From Candidatus Jettenia caeni (GTDB lineage Bacteria; Planctomycetota; Brocadiia; Brocadiales; Brocadiaceae), in contig BAFH01000003.1 in assembly GCA_000296795.1 (NCBI GenBank), positions 124,401 to 188,400 of the forward strand: a stretch of DNA of 64,000 bases, in the 5' to 3' direction. Below, piece by piece: positions 62,248 to 64,000 of the stretch. The first letter of the stretch is position 1. The number at the start of each line of letters is the position of its first letter. The notes below the pieces were generated by a model. That model searched no databases. It saw only the letters and a list, made by a program, of their open reading frames with translations, and was not told the DNA's origin. Both the position numbers and the translations under genes were made by a program.

Positions 62248-64000
62248 TCATTCTGCAGCGCAGAAATTTTTAGACCGCGCACAGCTTCCGCAATCGGGGC
62301 AATTATCTGTACGACAATCCAGGGTGAATTCCCTGTTTGATGATTTCCGGTTTTCTTCTATAAGGAAGGGTTTTACAACGCCACAATTGATGTGATCCCA
62401 GGGAAATACCTCGTCTTCGTTTCTTTGTCGGTGTGCGTAAAAGCTCCAGTCTATTCCGGCTTTATGAAATGCATCCAGCCATTTTTGAAATTTGAAATGT
62501 TCTTCCCATGCATCAAACTTACATCCGTCCTGCCACGCCATAAAAATAACCTCGCCTAATCTTCTGTCCCCGCGTGCAAATATTCCTTCCAGAATACTCC
62601 GTTCTGCATTATGGAATTTAATACGAATACACTTTCTCTGAATTCTCTTGAATAATGTATTTCTAATTTCTTTTATCCTTTCCAGGGTAATCATCGGTTG
62701 CCACTGGAAAGGGGTGTGTGCCTTTGGCACAAAGGGCGCAATGCTGATATTGACTTGCCCAAAAGAGCCACAGACGCCTTTCCTTAAATCAGAGATATTA
62801 TAGGCTAACCGTGCGATAGCATCGATATCATCATCTGTTTCTGTTGGGAGTCCAATCATAAAGTAGAGTTTAACAAGATTCCAACCCTGTTTAAAGGCTT
62901 CTTCAATACCTCTGTAGAGATCTTCATCGGTAATGTTTTTGTTAATGATCTTTCGCAGATTCTGGGTTGCTGCCTCCGGCGCCAGGGTAAGTCCTGACTT
63001 GCGAACGGTATTTAGCATGGACGGCAAAAGGACAAGCTGTTCGTTTACCCGTAAGGACGGGAAAGAGATATTTACCTGTTTCCGGGTAAAGATACAATTC
63101 ATCTGTTCCATCAATGGCTTTAAGAACGGGTAGTCGCTAATAGAAAGAGATGCCAGGGAAATCTCGTTATGTCCTGTATTTGCATAGCTAAGTTCTGATA
63201 ACTTCAGGACATTTTCCACCGTACGAGGACGGGTAGGGCGCTTACTCATACCAGCCTGACAAAACCGGCACCCCTGTGTACAGCCACGCATGACCTCAAT
63301 GGTAATGCGATCGTGAATGGTTTTTACATAGGGTACAATAGGTTTTGTCGGATAATAGGTCTTATTTAAATCCCTGACGGAAGCAGAGCGTATCGTTGAT
63401 GGCAGACCGGATAATTTTGGACGTATCTCTCGCAGGGTATTATCCAAATGGTATGAGACAGTATAGAGAGAAGGAGTATAGGCATTTCTCAGGGTTTGTG
63501 CCAGAGAAATAATCCTCTCTTTCCGGGAGAGTCCTCGCTGCTTCATATCCTTATAGAGCTCAATAAGCTGCGGCAAGCTTTCTTCTCCGTCTCCTACAAG
63601 GAAGATATCGATAAAGTCTGCCATAGGTTCGGGAGAAATAGCGGCCGGGCCACCTGCAATGACAAGAGGATCTGTCTCATTTCGTTCCGATGCTATGATA
63701 GGAATTCCTGAGAGATCAAGCATGTTTAAAACATTTGTGTACGATAATTCATATTGGAGTGAGAAACCTACCATATCGAACTCTTTCAAAGGTGTGTAGG
63801 TTTCGAGAGAGAATAGGGGAATCTGGTGCTTCCTCATAAGCAATTCCATATCTTCCAAAGGGGCAAAGACCCTCTCACAAACAGTGTCCTTTCGGTCGTT
63901 GAGGAGCCCGTAAAGGATTTGAATGCCTAAATGAGACATACCGATACTATAGGTATCAGGAAACGCCAGCACAATTTTTACTTCGCTATCAGCATGGTCT
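62248..64000 (-). CDS. TIGR03960-type radical SAM protein (cut by the window edge)
   Basis: The frame continues past base 64000 (DSEVKIVLAFPDTYSIGMSHLG reads in without a stop), so the N-terminus lies outside and the GTG at 63972 is not the start. At least 584 residues. An N-terminal B12-binding-like domain (VIAGGPAAISPEPMADFIDIFLVGDGEE) is followed by the radical SAM motif RGCTQGCRFCQAG and the barrel LTLAPEAATQNLRKIINK. A C-terminal Cys group (CRTDNCPDCGSCARSKNFC) suggests an extra cluster. Its usual companion DUF2344 and rng lie 6 kb away on the same strand. Substrate unknown. Confidence 0.88.
   Translation of the reverse strand, partial: DHADSEVKIVLAFPDTYSIGMSHLGIQILYGLLNDRKDTVCERVFAPLEDMELLMRKHQIPLFSLETYTPLKEFDMVGFSLQYELSYTNVLNMLDLSGIPIIASERNETDPLVIAGGPAAISPEPMADFIDIFLVGDGEESLPQLIELYKDMKQRGLSRKERIISLAQTLRNAYTPSLYTVSYHLDNTLREIRPKLSGLPSTIRSASVRDLNKTYYPTKPIVPYVKTIHDRITIEVMRGCTQGCRFCQAGMSKRPTRPRTVENVLKLSELSYANTGHNEISLASLSISDYPFLKPLMEQMNCIFTRKQVNISFPSLRVNEQLVLLPSMLNTVRKSGLTLAPEAATQNLRKIINKNITDEDLYRGIEEAFKQGWNLVKLYFMIGLPTETDDDIDAIARLAYNISDLRKGVCGSFGQVNISIAPFVPKAHTPFQWQPMITLERIKEIRNTLFKRIQRKCIRIKFHNAERSILEGIFARGDRRLGEVIFMAWQDGCKFDAWEEHFKFQKWLDAFHKAGIDWSFYAHRQRNEDEVFPWDHINCGVVKPFLIEENRKSSNREFTLDCRTDNCPDCGSCARSKNFCAAE

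Overview
The window looks like a chromosomal segment of an anammox planctomycete (Candidatus Brocadiaceae; Jettenia- or Brocadia-like). This rests on the AT-leaning composition, a membrane pyrophosphatase with an N-terminal extension, and a type III-E CRISPR locus of the kind I know from Ca. Scalindua, Ca. Jettenia and Desulfonema. The genus is an inference and no marker gene here settles it.

Layout. 0.3-3.3 kb: ABC transporter ATPase, permease and a membrane-anchored protein. 3.4-5.8 kb: membrane pyrophosphatase. 5.9-7.9 kb: zinc-ribbon protein, ribosome silencing factor with no standard start codon, bS21, TrpD. 8-11.2 kb: P-type cation ATPase fused to a PTS EIIA domain. 11.5-18.4 kb: TIR/deoxyribosyltransferase-like protein, a PurD-like ATP-grasp enzyme, a SpeA-type arginine decarboxylase, a frameshifted pyruvoyl arginine decarboxylase and ArgJ, with members of a small palindromic repeat family. 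18.7-20.7 kb: a small membrane protein, then a GreA-like protein and a radical SAM enzyme.

21.0-38.1 kb is the accessory core: a complete type III-E system. Five tightly packed genes (TPR-CHAT protease Csx29, ECF-like sigma factor, Csx31, Csx30, single-protein effector Cas7-11/gRAMP) are followed by a small coiled-coil gene, a leader with a repeated 11-mer, an array of 17 repeats and 16 spacers, a broken DUF433/DUF5615 toxin-antitoxin pair, a solitary decayed repeat, and a reverse transcriptase-Cas1 fusion. From the related studied systems, Cas7-11 should process its own crRNA and cut complementary RNA; target binding should activate Csx29 to cut Csx30, which should free the sigma factor and Csx31. 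The Cas7-11 here carries a C-terminal cold-shock domain beyond the point where the D. ishimotonii protein ends. No Cas10, Cas6 or Cas2 is in the window.

38.2-39.6 kb: palindromic element, IS630 fragment, PIN/Phd toxin-antitoxin pair. 39.6-51.8 kb: ComM, radical SAM, sugar-phosphate transferase, membrane proteins, a PhoR/PhoB-like two-component pair behind an internally deleted antiporter, a class III aminotransferase, a duplicated-repeat protein and a TPR protein. 51.8-64 kb: housekeeping genes all on the minus strand: coaX, obg, rpmA, rplU, rng, the DUF2344 partner of the edge radical SAM gene, an HPr-EI fusion, ptsN, hpf, comF, an LptG-like permease, folK and a TIGR03960-type radical SAM gene cut by the window edge. 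HPr-EI, PtsN and the EIIA-ATPase together suggest a regulatory PTS relay without a sugar permease.
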